Assembly: GCA_026770025.1 (NCBI GenBank)
Contig: JAMXDE010000010.1
Span: forward strand, 1,674,001-1,738,000
Origin: Craspedostauros australis
Taxonomy: Eukaryota; Bacillariophyta; Bacillariophyceae; Mastogloiales; Achnanthaceae
Length of the DNA: 64,000 bases
Direction: 5' to 3'
In this document: positions 1-9,936 of the stretch, piece by piece
Layout: the number at the start of each line of letters is the position of its first letter
How positions within the stretch are numbered: position 1 is the stretch's first letter
The notes under the pieces: generated by a model
What the model saw: only the letters and a program-made list of their open reading frames with translations
Told to the model about the DNA's origin: nothing
Databases searched by the model: none
Program-made: the position numbers and the translations under genes

Positions 1-333
1 ACTCTTTATTGCGGCCTTGTCCTCATTTCAGATCTATTCTCTGTTTGTTCCTTTGGACCTCCTCTCTGCTCGTCGTCGCCAACAGCCATCTCTGGCTGCT
101 GGCTGTTGTTCATCTGCTCTCCTCTTGGCTTGTTATTTTGGTGTCAATGAATCTGGAAGCACACGAATCACAACACGAAAACAACATGGAAAACAACACC
201 ACTGCCACCAGGCTCTTTCCGCACCATGCCAACAGCTCAGCAGATGACCTCAGCATCCCCTGTCCAATGGAAGCAAAGCAGGTTGCGCAGGACTTTGTAT
301 TAACACACTAAGCTTAGTGTGAAATAATGCTAA
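1..333. other. left flank of retrotransposon, no gene recognised
   Basis: Short open frames run through this stretch on the plus strand, but none has a recognisable domain. If the 18-bp direct repeat at 334-351 is the target-site duplication, this is the unoccupied-site flank. Otherwise it may be the leader of the element. Confidence 0.4.
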
Positions 334-351
334 ATTTTGCATACTAAAGAA
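334..351 (+). repeat. candidate target-site duplication, left copy
   Basis: The 18-mer ATTTTGCATACTAAAGAA matches 8588-8605 at 17 of 18 positions (one T/C difference). It lies just upstream of the first ORF1 remnant of the LINE-like element, where a target-site duplication would be expected. Confidence 0.6.
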
Positions 352-550
352 TGTCCCATGGCTCTTCCACAGTTGATGACGTACGTAGGACCAGCACAAA
401 AATTCTCATGTAGAACCTGTAGAATCAGTACTAGAACAAAATCTTTGACAATGGTGTGCACAGGCGCACAAAACAGCTCTGGCAAAGTCAACCAGAGCGC
501 TCGATCGATGCCGACCATGGCGCAAGGATGTCCAGGACAAGGAGGCCGAG

Positions 551-2820
551 GTGGCAAGCGACTCTCCAGGCAACAAGACGACAAAAAAGCAACCCACTGA
601 AAACGAGAACCATTGGACTTGGAGTCATCAGCATGAGAGAAGTTGGGGTGACATCCTCCGCAAGAGGAATCTGATGACATGGGGCTTGGAACCTTTCCAA
701 GCTGCATCTGGGGAAGAGGGCGCATTTGACGAGCCCATTGCCTTCGTAAAGGAGATGAGGGACGATCTGGCAGACGGGGCATCCTGCAAACAGTGGAAGC
801 AGCTGTTCAGCGATGCATACAACAACAAACTAACTGCAGAATCCAACCTGCTGATGGTGCAAATCATGGTGCAACTGTTGGCAACATCCAACATCTTCTC
901 CTCTTTGATGTGGAATTTGGACAGATCCTATCCACACATGTGACAGCCATGTGGATTGAAGCAAGGATGGTATTCATGGAGGTCAAGGGCATCCATCTCG
1001 ACAATACGAAGATGAAGACGTTCCACAGGCCAACTCTCCAAACCCCACATCCAAAAAGAAGTCATACAAGCCAAAAAACAAAGTAACGGCGTACCCAAGG
1101 AAGAACCCACAAGCTTGAGAACTGGTGAGCATCAATGATGTCCTCAGCAACATTCACAAGAGCTTCTTTGATGTGTGTCTGCCAATGTCAAGGGAGGGCA
1201 ATGATACTCTGTTGGTGCAAGTCATCGCAGGATTGAATGCGTTACGCGCATACATTTTCCGCACTGACTCCAAGGCGAAAGTCCTGGCATGACAGAAAAG
1301 CAAAAAGCTATGACCCTGGATGGCCACGGACGTTGCGTGGACCAGCTGTGAGATGCTGAAGCAATTTGTAGAGAGTCTCTATGCAAGAACAGGATTCATG
1401 ACCTACACATTCATTTGGGTTGCCCACAAACAGGACCTCGACACTTTTGAGGATGATGGAACACTAGTAACAGCTGCGATGGCTTTCAGGAAGTCTGGCA
1501 TTCAGGAACACAACATTGTGGCAGCAGGCTGGTTGTTTGGCAGCCACAGCACCATGAATACGGAAGATTTGGCAGAAGTAATCCATGAGCATGAGGTTGT
1601 GAAGAACCAATGCATAGTTCAACTTCACATCCATAAGATTCAACTGGTGAAGAAGAGAGGACAACGATCCGAATTAGATAGCTACCGCAACTGGCCAAGG
1701 GCCACCCACATCATGTGCAGCGAGTCAAAGCCCAGATCCTGCCATGTCGCAATGAACGACATGTTCAACAACCGCGCGGACACGGTACTCATCCTCGGAA
1801 AACAGATGAGGTTCATGCTGGACGCTCTTGACCAACGGTTCTATCACCCACCCTTGGAACTCGCGAACTTGAGTTCGATGGTAGCACATCAGGCCGCATT
1901 TGAAAAGAAAATGGTGACAGAGGGCATGTACTCTATCATACAGTTGGATGTGGAAGTGCTGATATGAAGACTCACTCTGTGCAAGGTCATCTTGAATCTT
2001 TGGTCTTTCGAAGACCCAGACTACACTTTGTTTGTGTCAGTGGATACAGACAAGTCCACCTGCAATCGCACCTTTTTCGTCTTCCATCCCAAACGACAGG
2101 TGGAAGCGCGGGAACTGATTTCCAAACTACCATTTTTCTGCAGCAAAAAGCTGGACCACAAATGCCAAGGATAGTTTACTCCAGAGGCATGGTCCCAAAA
2201 CAAATACTCTGAAGTGGACTAGGAAATCAGATTGGTCAGAAGCAAGGAGGAGTTGGAGATGGGGCAACTTGCGCAAGAGGGGTGCTCACTTTCTCGATCT
2301 CGATGAAGAAGAGATGATCGAGCTATCCGTGGAGGATGTTGGATGGGAAGGCAACATGGATGAACAAGGCAACATGAAACCAGTGCCGCTCCTGGAATTC
2401 GAGGTTGAAATGACATCCAACCCAAGAACACAGAATGGAGACAACGGAATGGTAGCAGCTTTCGCAACAGCATCAGTGGCCCAGCAGACCGCCCATCTTG
2501 GGGCCACAATCAGAAACACTGCGAAACACAAGTCAGCCAGGCCACAGCAATTCGCAGCAGACCCGGCAGCCAAAACAGACTTCGACCCAGACAACCCAAG
2601 TAACAGCATCCCAGAGGAAGACGAGCATGAGACTGACAAGAGTGACCAGATGAAGGCCCAGAGGTTGGGAGAAGATGAGGACAGTGGTGACAGATCAAGC
2701 GAGACTGACAGCGATGACGAGGACGAGGACAAGGGCAGTCAAGGAGACCATGAGATGGAAGACCCCATGGACACAGATCCAATCACATCCGAAGGCCAAG
2801 GAGCCACGCGACAGGAGTAG
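551..2820 (+). pseudogene. retrotransposon ORF1 remnant
   Basis: A series of plus-strand open fragments in different frames (551-943, 1320-1967, 1964-2212, 2269-2820) precedes the endonuclease. The longest fragment, 1320-1967, is about 215 codons and has no named domain that I recognise. The last fragment ends in a strongly acidic, Asp/Glu/Ser-rich tail (about 2620-2800) and stops at 2818. Position, strand and spacing upstream of ORF2 suggest the structural, nucleic-acid-binding ORF1 of the element. The frame changes show decay, and no RNA-binding motif could be confirmed. Confidence 0.6.
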
Positions 2821-3016
2821 AAAACATTAAAAAGGAGCAGAAGCAAACAAAATGCAAAGACAATAAGAACCAATAACACAACAATACAGAAACACACCAA
2901 CACAACTCAAGGATCACGACGGTGATCGCCAATACTTTCTCACCAAAACAAAGCAACAGAGAACAAGGAAAGAAGCTAGTACCACTAAAATAAGTGGAGC
3001 AAGACAACAACGAATA

Positions 3017-4138
3017 TTGGCCACAGGCCAGATACACTGGACTATACCACAGTGTATTAGGGACAGCACAATGACAGACGTGACTGTCCACACAGAAGCA
3101 AGTAGGCTGAACAATGCTTGCGAGGATGCGACGAACAACAAGACTGGAGCAACGATACGCATCGTCTTCCAGAACACATCCCAGATACCCATACACTCAT
3201 ACCAACAGAAAAAAGAGATCTTCGACTTCATCAGGATGAGCGGCCTTGCCATACTATTCATGGCTGAGACCAACACAAGATGGGGCCATGTGCGACCCAT
3301 GGACCAATGGTCGGAGCAAGGAAGACATCGGATCTCCAGGTCCAAGCACATTTTCTTGTACAACGCGCACGAAGCAAAGCGGGACCCGAGGATTTACGGC
3401 GGGGCAGGAATTGTGGTGACTGCGCAGTTGGCGGCTCGCACATTCCAAAGTGGATTTGACGAGAGCATGATGGGGAGATGGTGGTGGACTCTATCAGAGG
3501 GCAAAGGAGGCACACTACTGTGAGCGGTTTTCGCCTACAGGCCATGGCAATCTACCAAAGGACACAGTACTGTGTGGGCACAGCACTCAAGGGTCCTGGA
3601 CACTGAAGGAAGAGAGGACGATCCGCACAAAGAATGGACCATAGGCTTGCTGGAGGGACTACACAGATGGAATATGGAAGGAAACACCATCGTGATCCAA
3701 GTGGACCTTAACATCGACATGCTGGACAGCAACATATCCAAACAACTGGGCGAGATCGGAATGAAGAACGCGGTGGAAGACAGAATAGGAGAGGAATCCC
3801 GACAAGTCACAAAACAACGGAACAGGAGCAACGTGCCCATCAACGCAATCTACGTCACAGAGGGAGTACAGGTGGAGAAAGCCGGATATCTGGCATTTGG
3901 AGCCGCAATCCCATTGGACCACCAAGCCGTCTGGATGGACATCAGCTTAGCGCAGATTCTGGGGACTGGCATAAAGCCAGTTCGATCCAGCATGCCCAAT
4001 AGACTGGTGCTCAGTGTCTTGCGGGTTGTACAACACTACAACAATGCTCTTTTCGAAGAATACAGCAAACACAACATACACAGACGCGTGGAGGAATTGT
4101 TGGCAACAGCAAAGGCCCAAGGATGGACCATGACATGA
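3017..4138 (+). pseudogene. ORF2 part 1: endonuclease/exonuclease/phosphatase (EEP) domain
   Basis: One frame is open from 3017 to 4138 apart from a single TGA at 3521-3523. Early residues IRIVFQNTS...LAILFMAETNTRW correspond to the N-terminal strand and the metal-binding Glu region of EEP nucleases. Later VDLNID and PINAIYVT...GYLAFG...LDHQAVWMDI correspond to the GDxN, substrate-loop and SDH regions. The usual first Gly/Asp and the terminal Ser of SDH are altered (VDLN, LDH). The domain nicks target DNA for target-primed reverse transcription. A second stop lies at 4136, and the same frame continues beyond it into the RT N-terminus, so the breaks are point stops rather than a rearrangement. 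Confidence 0.8.
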
Positions 4139-6210
4139 GAGCAGCGCCTCCAGTTCGACAAGCTCCTGGAACAAACGAACCAGATCAGGCAGTTTGCAGA
4201 GAAAGGGTGCAGAAAGTTGAAAATGGGGAAAGTTGCATGGTCACCAGAGATACAACGCTCTCAGGACATGATTCAACTCTGGTCACTTGAGGTGAAGCAT
4301 CTCCTGGGTGTGAAAGTGGACTCCTCTCTTCAGCGGCGAGCCAGAAAGTGGGTAGGCCTCAAGGAAGGCATGAACCTCCAACAAGCGCAGCAAATGTGCT
4401 CTGAAGCATACAAAGCCTACTAGACGCAAAATATAGAGCACACGCAAGCGAGGCAAGATCACCTGTTGCGGATGGCGAGACAACGACATGACTCGAACGA
4501 ACAGGATTACGAAGCCGCTCTACAAATGCTCCTGAACAGGGAGAAGCAGCAAGAGCAAGCCGGCTGCTTCAGAGCGGCGTTCGGGCAAGGCAAATTGATG
4601 ACCACCAACGTTCTGTTAATGGACAACAAAGGACAGCTGCATGAATGTAATGAGCAGTACAAGATAGTCATGGCATGTATCCAGGAAAACAAGAAGAGGT
4701 TCTCCCAGGTCAACAGCGCCCCCTGTATGATCGGCCAGGGCAAGCAACTCATGGAGCGTATATGGATACCAGAACTTGGACGACAGCTCGTTGAGACGGA
4801 GGCACCCATACCAGAGACAATTGACCCCATGATCAGGGTTCTGTTGGAGTCCCTTGAGTCTATTGTGCAGGACAAGTCGGAACTCACTGTAATGGAGCAT
4901 TCGAAGGCCTGGAAAAAGCAAACGGAGCTCACCAATTCAGAGCTGAGCTGTTCCCATTTTGGTCATTACAAGGCTGCTGCAACGGTTCAGGCACTGGCTC
5001 ACATGGATACAATGCTGAAGGAGGCACCATACCAGACCAGGCATTCCCCCAAAACTGTGGCAACGAGTTACCAATGTGGAAATTCTCAAGAAGGTGCAAG
5101 TGTTCAACATTGAAAATGTGTACGATACAGCTCATGGACGCGCAGTTCAACCTGAACAACAAGCGGCTCGGCAAGCAGATGATGCAGACGGCGGAGAAGG
5201 CCAGCTGGCTGTCGGGATTTCAGTTCTGGAGCCGAAAGCGCAGATCGGCGATGAGTGTTGCACTGAGCAAGCAGCTCACCATTGTCCTCGGATTCCAACA
5301 GAAGGTAACAGTGGTGTTATGTTCCAATGATGCGAAGTCGTGTTACAACAGGATCATACCCAACCTTGCGGCTGCGGCGATAATGGCTGCGAGTGCGAAC
5401 GGATCGGCTACAAGGAGCATGTTCAAAACCCTACACGATGCCAGACACCACATCAGCACTGCATACGGAGTGTCCAGCAGGTGCTACAAAAAAGGCACTG
5501 ACTGTGACATGCATGACATTGGACAAGACAATGGGTTAGGCCCTGCAATCTGGGCTGGTATCATCTCTGTCATGTTTAAGGCCATGACAAGGCTGGGTCA
5601 CATGTTGGCCTTGGCCAGTCTGCTGGGAGAGTTCATACCAGTGCTAGGCTCGGAATTGGTTGATGATACCAACCTGATCCGACTCGAGCAACGGGAGCAC
5701 GACGGCGCCGATACCGAAGCCTTGAAACAGACAGTCCAGGATTAGAGCCAACTGCTGTAAGTCACAGGAGGAGCACTGGTACCAGAGAAGTCAGCATGGT
5801 GGGCCATCCAACCCGATCTCAACACCGATAAATGGGAACGGCGCGATGCCGAGGCCACCACCAGTATTCGCATCGACGAAGGACAAGGTACAAGAGCGGA
5901 GATCCCCAACAAGACAATGGATCAGCCGTTGTTCACCCTGGGCGTGCTCATTGAGTTCGACAGAGACAATGGGGAGAAAGTACAGCGGCTGCAGAAGAAA
6001 GCCAATGGTGTCAGAGGAAGGATGCGTACTGCGCAGATCTCCCCAGAGGACGCAAGATCGGCGTTTACACTGAGATTCAGGAAGATGATTGAGTACGCCT
6101 TGCCGCTAGTCCAGCTCACCCAGACGCAGTGGCGATACATCATGGCGCCGGCGCTACTAGCGTCCCTGCCAAAGATGGGCTGCTCGCAAACCCTGCCAAT
6201 TCCCAGCTGA
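4139..6210 (+). pseudogene. ORF2 part 2: reverse transcriptase domain
   Basis: The frame of the EEP segment continues through 4217-4423 and 4466-5113. Around 5050-5110 it shifts, and the RT core is read from about 5110 to 6210. Visible motifs are HFGHYKAAATVQAL (fingers), IQLMDAQFNLNNKRLG, SNDAKSCYNRI (motif A, catalytic Asp), GQDNGLGPAIWAGI (motif B, usually GQGNGxGP), LVDDTNLI (motif C, catalytic Asp pair) and VTGGALVPEKSAWWAI (thumb side). Disabling lesions include TAG at 4421, the frameshift near 5060-5110, TAG at 5743, TAA at 5758 and TGA at 6208. The active-site Asp residues are still present. Confidence 0.85.
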
Positions 6211-7028
6211 TGGCTCAGATTCAGCTGGCTTTCGATGAGGTTCATCGGGGGCCCAGACCGGCAAGATGATCAAGTGCTCGGTGCAAGCACTCAAGGAGGA
6301 GCTAGGGGTAGGGAGTTCCCTATTCTAATACTTGTATGCTTGGCTCAGACATTGCACAACCAAATTTTGGATTGCTGGTCTGTGGGGTCAACTCCAGTGT
6401 ACTGGCATTGAGGTGTGCAAAACAACGATGTCCAGCGAAATGCAGCGTGAAGGTGACTCCTTTCTGATGGATATATGGATCCTGCGGCAGGTGAAGGGGG
6501 CGCAGCTCTACCACTTGAACATGTGCATCAAAAACTAGGGGTGTTGTGATTGTCAGACATCGTGTCAGTCGAAGGTACCAGGATCTTGTCGGAGGCGCAC
6601 GACGGAATACGGGCGTTCATCATACCAAGATGATGGGCGAAGCAACCGCAGAGATTACCAAGTGGTTGGTGGAAGGAGTGGCAACAGTGGTGCAGATCAA
6701 TGTGGTACCGAGGTACAACACTACACCGACCATTGGGCAAGTGGCACTGCAATGACAGGTTGTGGCGATGGTGGAAGGAGCCATATCAAGATGACATCTG
6801 GGACCTGGCTGCCTCTCCGATTCTATGGTATCGACTGTATCGACGAAGTCGGACCCAAAGGAAGCAGTACACCCAAATCGCGACAGTGGCTGAAGCTCCA
6901 GCGAACGCCAAGAGAGTCTCTGTGGTTTCCACTGAATGCAGAATTGAATGGGACAGGCATATTGGACTCACAAAGCCTCCTGACGAGCCCACCTCCGCAT
7001 ATGATCCGATTGAAAACCTAGTGGGGAC

Positions 7029-8076
7029 ATGGTGCTCCACGAGGCGATGAGGGCAGCAAACCGCAGCAGACTTTTGATGGTGAGCGATGGGTCATTCAAA
7101 GACAGGCAAGGGACATCAGTATCGATTGCGTTTGACGTCGAATCCCAGCAGCACATGTACTGCCAAATGTTCGTTCTGGGCCCCAGAAGTTCACAGTGCC
7201 TATGGAAGTGAGTTAGCTGGGATATGGGCGCCCCTTGCAATCGTTTTGGAGATTCCAGGCATTCACAAGGACAGTGTGATCACCATTGCCCTGGACGGCA
7301 AGCAGGCGCTCTTGCAAGCGCAGGAGGACAACTTGCTACCAAGCCAGAAGGACTGGGATGTTCTCATGGAAATCAGGAGGCTCCAATGGCAGATTCCGAC
7401 TTTGTTGAAGTGGAAATAGGTGAAGGAGCACCAAGACGCCACCGGAAAACAGCCGACAGTGCTGGAGCAGCTCAACGTGGAGGCCGACGAGAAAGCCAAG
7501 CAATTCTGGGAAGACACCTGTCAGAGACCCTCCGTGCGAACCTGGTCCACTGACACCAGCAGGTGGCGACTCCAGCTTTGCAAAGACAACCACTCACGCG
7601 TGGACCCAGGTGCGATGAATGAGCTCCTTCAGTCTGCCTTGGCGATGAAGTATTGGTCCTCGAAGTTCCAGTGGGACAGCAACCAGCTGGACCAGGTCGA
7701 TTGGCGCACGGACAAGGCGATGCGCCAGTCCAAGCAAAACTGCAGCTTGACCGTGTTCATTTTGAAGTGGGCTTCTGGATTCATTGGGGTCAACAAGAAG
7801 TTGCTCCAGACCGGACAGATGTCATTGGCCAAATGCAAGTTCTGCAGGCATGACGACACCACCCAGCATGTGTTGCAATGCCCAGAACATCACGAGGCAT
7901 GGACGATCGCCACCTCGAACCTAGTGGATTTCATGATGGAGATTGGAATGTCCCCACAATTGGTAAGGAACATGAGAGTGGGTTTGGTGAAAAGGAGGAG
8001 GAATGTACGCTCGAATGACGCACAAAGTGCCATTGGATGGTCCCCACTACTGGTAGGGCTTCTGCACAAGGACTGA
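7029..8076 (+). pseudogene. ORF2 part 3: RNase H domain and C-terminal zinc finger
   Basis: MVSDGSFKDRQGTSVSIAF (7029 frame) gives the first catalytic Asp region of RNase H. A frameshift near 7190-7200 moves to the 7087 frame, where YGSELAGI (catalytic Glu), IALDGKQALL (Asp) and VKEHQDATGK...LNVEADEKAK (His/Asp) complete the four-acid layout. A TAG at 7417-7419 interrupts this frame. Downstream, CKFCRHDDTTQHVLQCPEHHEAW (about 7832-7903) is a CxxC...HxxxxC finger typical of LINE ORF2 termini. A TGA at 8074 ends the segment. The region between 6211 and 7028 is the frameshifted RT-RNase H connector. Confidence 0.78.
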
Positions 8077-8187
8077 GAAAGCCAGTAGGAGCACTGGATG
8101 ATGACGCACGAGTGCCAATATCCAGACGCAAAAGCATGGGCTCGGGAAATGGTGCGATGGATACGGAAAGTGCCCTGGGAGGTGTAG

Positions 8188-8529
8188 ATGGCCAGGAACG
8201 CCAAAGTGCACGACGAAGAACAACACCCGGCCGCGAGGGACTTGTGTAGGCAGGTACGGAGACTGATACAAGGTGCGAGCCAGGACATCAACGAATCAGA
8301 GCTACATCTACTCCAAGAAGGCTGCAGTATCAAGTACGGTACGGAGGAACAAATGAAACAGTGGGTGAACTCTATGATAGCCATCCAAGCAGTGATGAAA
8401 GCACGGCGACGATCGCGAACGATACAAGCCAAGAGGCGAGCATGGCGTCGTGGCTGGGGAAAGCTTGAGAAGGGACACTTGACAGCTCGCTCAAAACATT
8501 GCCCCACGGGGACGTGGAGGCGAGGGTAA
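8188..8529 (+). pseudogene. ORF2 C-terminal tail remnant
   Basis: This basic, Arg/Lys-rich fragment lies in the same frame as the RNase H segment, separated from it by stops at 8074 and near 8089 and 8185. It ends at TAG/TAA codons about 60 bases before the AT-rich tail of the element. It has no named domain. Confidence 0.5.
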
Positions 8530-8587
8530 AGCCTTTTGGCATGTCTATGATGTAATCACTGAGTTATTATTATTCATTCATATATTT

Positions 8588-8605
8588 ATTTTGCATACCA
8601 AAGAA
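8588..8605 (+). repeat. candidate target-site duplication, right copy
   Basis: ATTTTGCATACCAAAGAA matches 334-351 at 17 of 18 positions and directly follows the AT-rich 3' tail of the LINE-like element. Confidence 0.6.
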
Positions 8606-9936
8606 AAAGCCATTGTGCTCCATGACATTATATAATATAATTCTGTGGTGTGCGGTATTCGCAAGTGTTGCTATTGCAGCTGACGCGCAGGGGTGTCACC
8701 ACCAACGCTGTGCTGCTTTGCGCAACACGCGCGAAGGAGGAAACACACAACCGAGCCAAATCATCGACAACGTGAGGAATCAACGCGACACCGAAACTGT
8801 CACAACATCACCATCCACACCATTGAATACAATCGTGGTCTGACATCGACCGTCGTTGACGTCAGCTTTGTCGTCCACGCTGAAGACAAGTCAGCCAGGT
8901 ATTTGTGTCGTAGAAGCTAGCTAATTAAATATGACCCTATTGGACAAGACGCTACATCGTTTGCCAAAAAAGTCATGTTGTCCGATAAAAAATCGGCAGG
9001 ATACTACCTTTTTGTCCTGAATGGGGTCATACACCTCTCCTCCCTGACCTGCGTTGTGTCTCGCTTCAGCTTCTGCTTCTCTTTTGTGGTTGATGTCTGT
9101 CGTCCCAAGAGATCGCATCTTGTTCTGGTTGTGTTTGGCATGGGTTCTGTTTCGTTGCGTTGTGTTGTGTTGCTCCAGTCGTGCTTGGCAGTCCCACCAA
9201 TAATGTCAGTATTCGTCCCAAATCTCGAAACATGACGCCAAGCCACGGTATCATCCAAGTTTCCGAATGTTCTGGAGAGAACAGATCTGTGCATTAGTAC
9301 CTATTACCACGCCAAGACAAGGCAACAGTTATCATATCGTACCAGTACTACTACTAGTCAGACTGAGATTCTATTGAGCACTTGCAATGGCAAGGAACAC
9401 TCGCAAGTACTTGGTTGTCTAAGCGGGGGATATTGGCAGAGCATCAGCCACGATCATCAACGATTGAGGCAAGGAGAGAGTCGTTTTTTGGTTAACACTA
9501 TGCATGTGTTTCTACTTTTTGGTTATCTTTCACTGTTGTGGTTCACTGTTTGCTCGTATTTTCATTGGTGCTCCTTGGCGGTCCAAGGGGCATACCTTGC
9601 GGTTGATTCTTCTCTTGAGCTCTCATTTTCATTTCTGTTGGACACTTTGGGTTGTCATTCTGGCAGCTCTCCTCTTGCTTCAAAACAGAGGGGCGTTCTT
9701 TTTTGTTTGTTTGTTTGTTTGTTTTTCTTTCTTTATTCTTTGTTTTCCATGTTGTGGTGTGAATGGCATACCTACATTCCCATCATCTTCCATCAGAGCT
9801 CACGAGACAAGCGCCAGGCGCCGAGTTTGTCATTCGTGTGATGCTCCGAGATGGGATGGGCCATTCCATCCAAAATTGTGCTGGTTGTTACTTTGTTTGT
9901 TTGCTTGCGTGCTTTGACCAATTGCCAAAGGCTGAT
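8606..9936. other. intergenic; downstream region of the ATPase gene
   Basis: No gene is supported here. The left part is the right flank of the retrotransposon. The right part lies downstream of the minus-strand ATPase and probably holds its 3' UTR. A (TTTG)n tract sits at about 9702-9724, with T-rich sequence around it. Short plus-strand frames such as 8613-8843 look like chance. Confidence 0.6.

Larger units (their letters stand above)
352..8587 (+). mobile_element. degenerate non-LTR (LINE-type) retrotransposon with EEP, RT and RNase H
   Basis: This 8.2-kb plus-strand element shows, in order, a degenerate ORF1, an apurinic-type endonuclease (EEP) domain, a reverse transcriptase, an RNase H domain and a C-terminal CxxC...HxxxxC finger. 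It ends in an AT-rich tail with TTATTATTATTC repeats near 8563-8575, and an 18-bp direct repeat (334-351 and 8588-8605) flanks it. No long terminal repeats or integrase are visible, which fits a target-primed LINE. The RNase H domain after the RT places it near I-like clades. The wording of the RT motifs is one I recall as very common in diatom genomes. Several in-frame stops and at least two frameshifts show that it is dead. Confidence 0.85.

Noticed and set aside
352-8587. LTR retrotransposon or DNA transposon
   Set aside because: No long terminal repeats, integrase, protease or transposase are visible. The EEP-RT-RNase H order fits a LINE.
8613-8843. 76-codon frame with a signal-peptide-like start
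   Set aside because: It overlaps nothing conserved, has no domain and sits in AT-rich flank of the retrotransposon. A chance frame is more likely.
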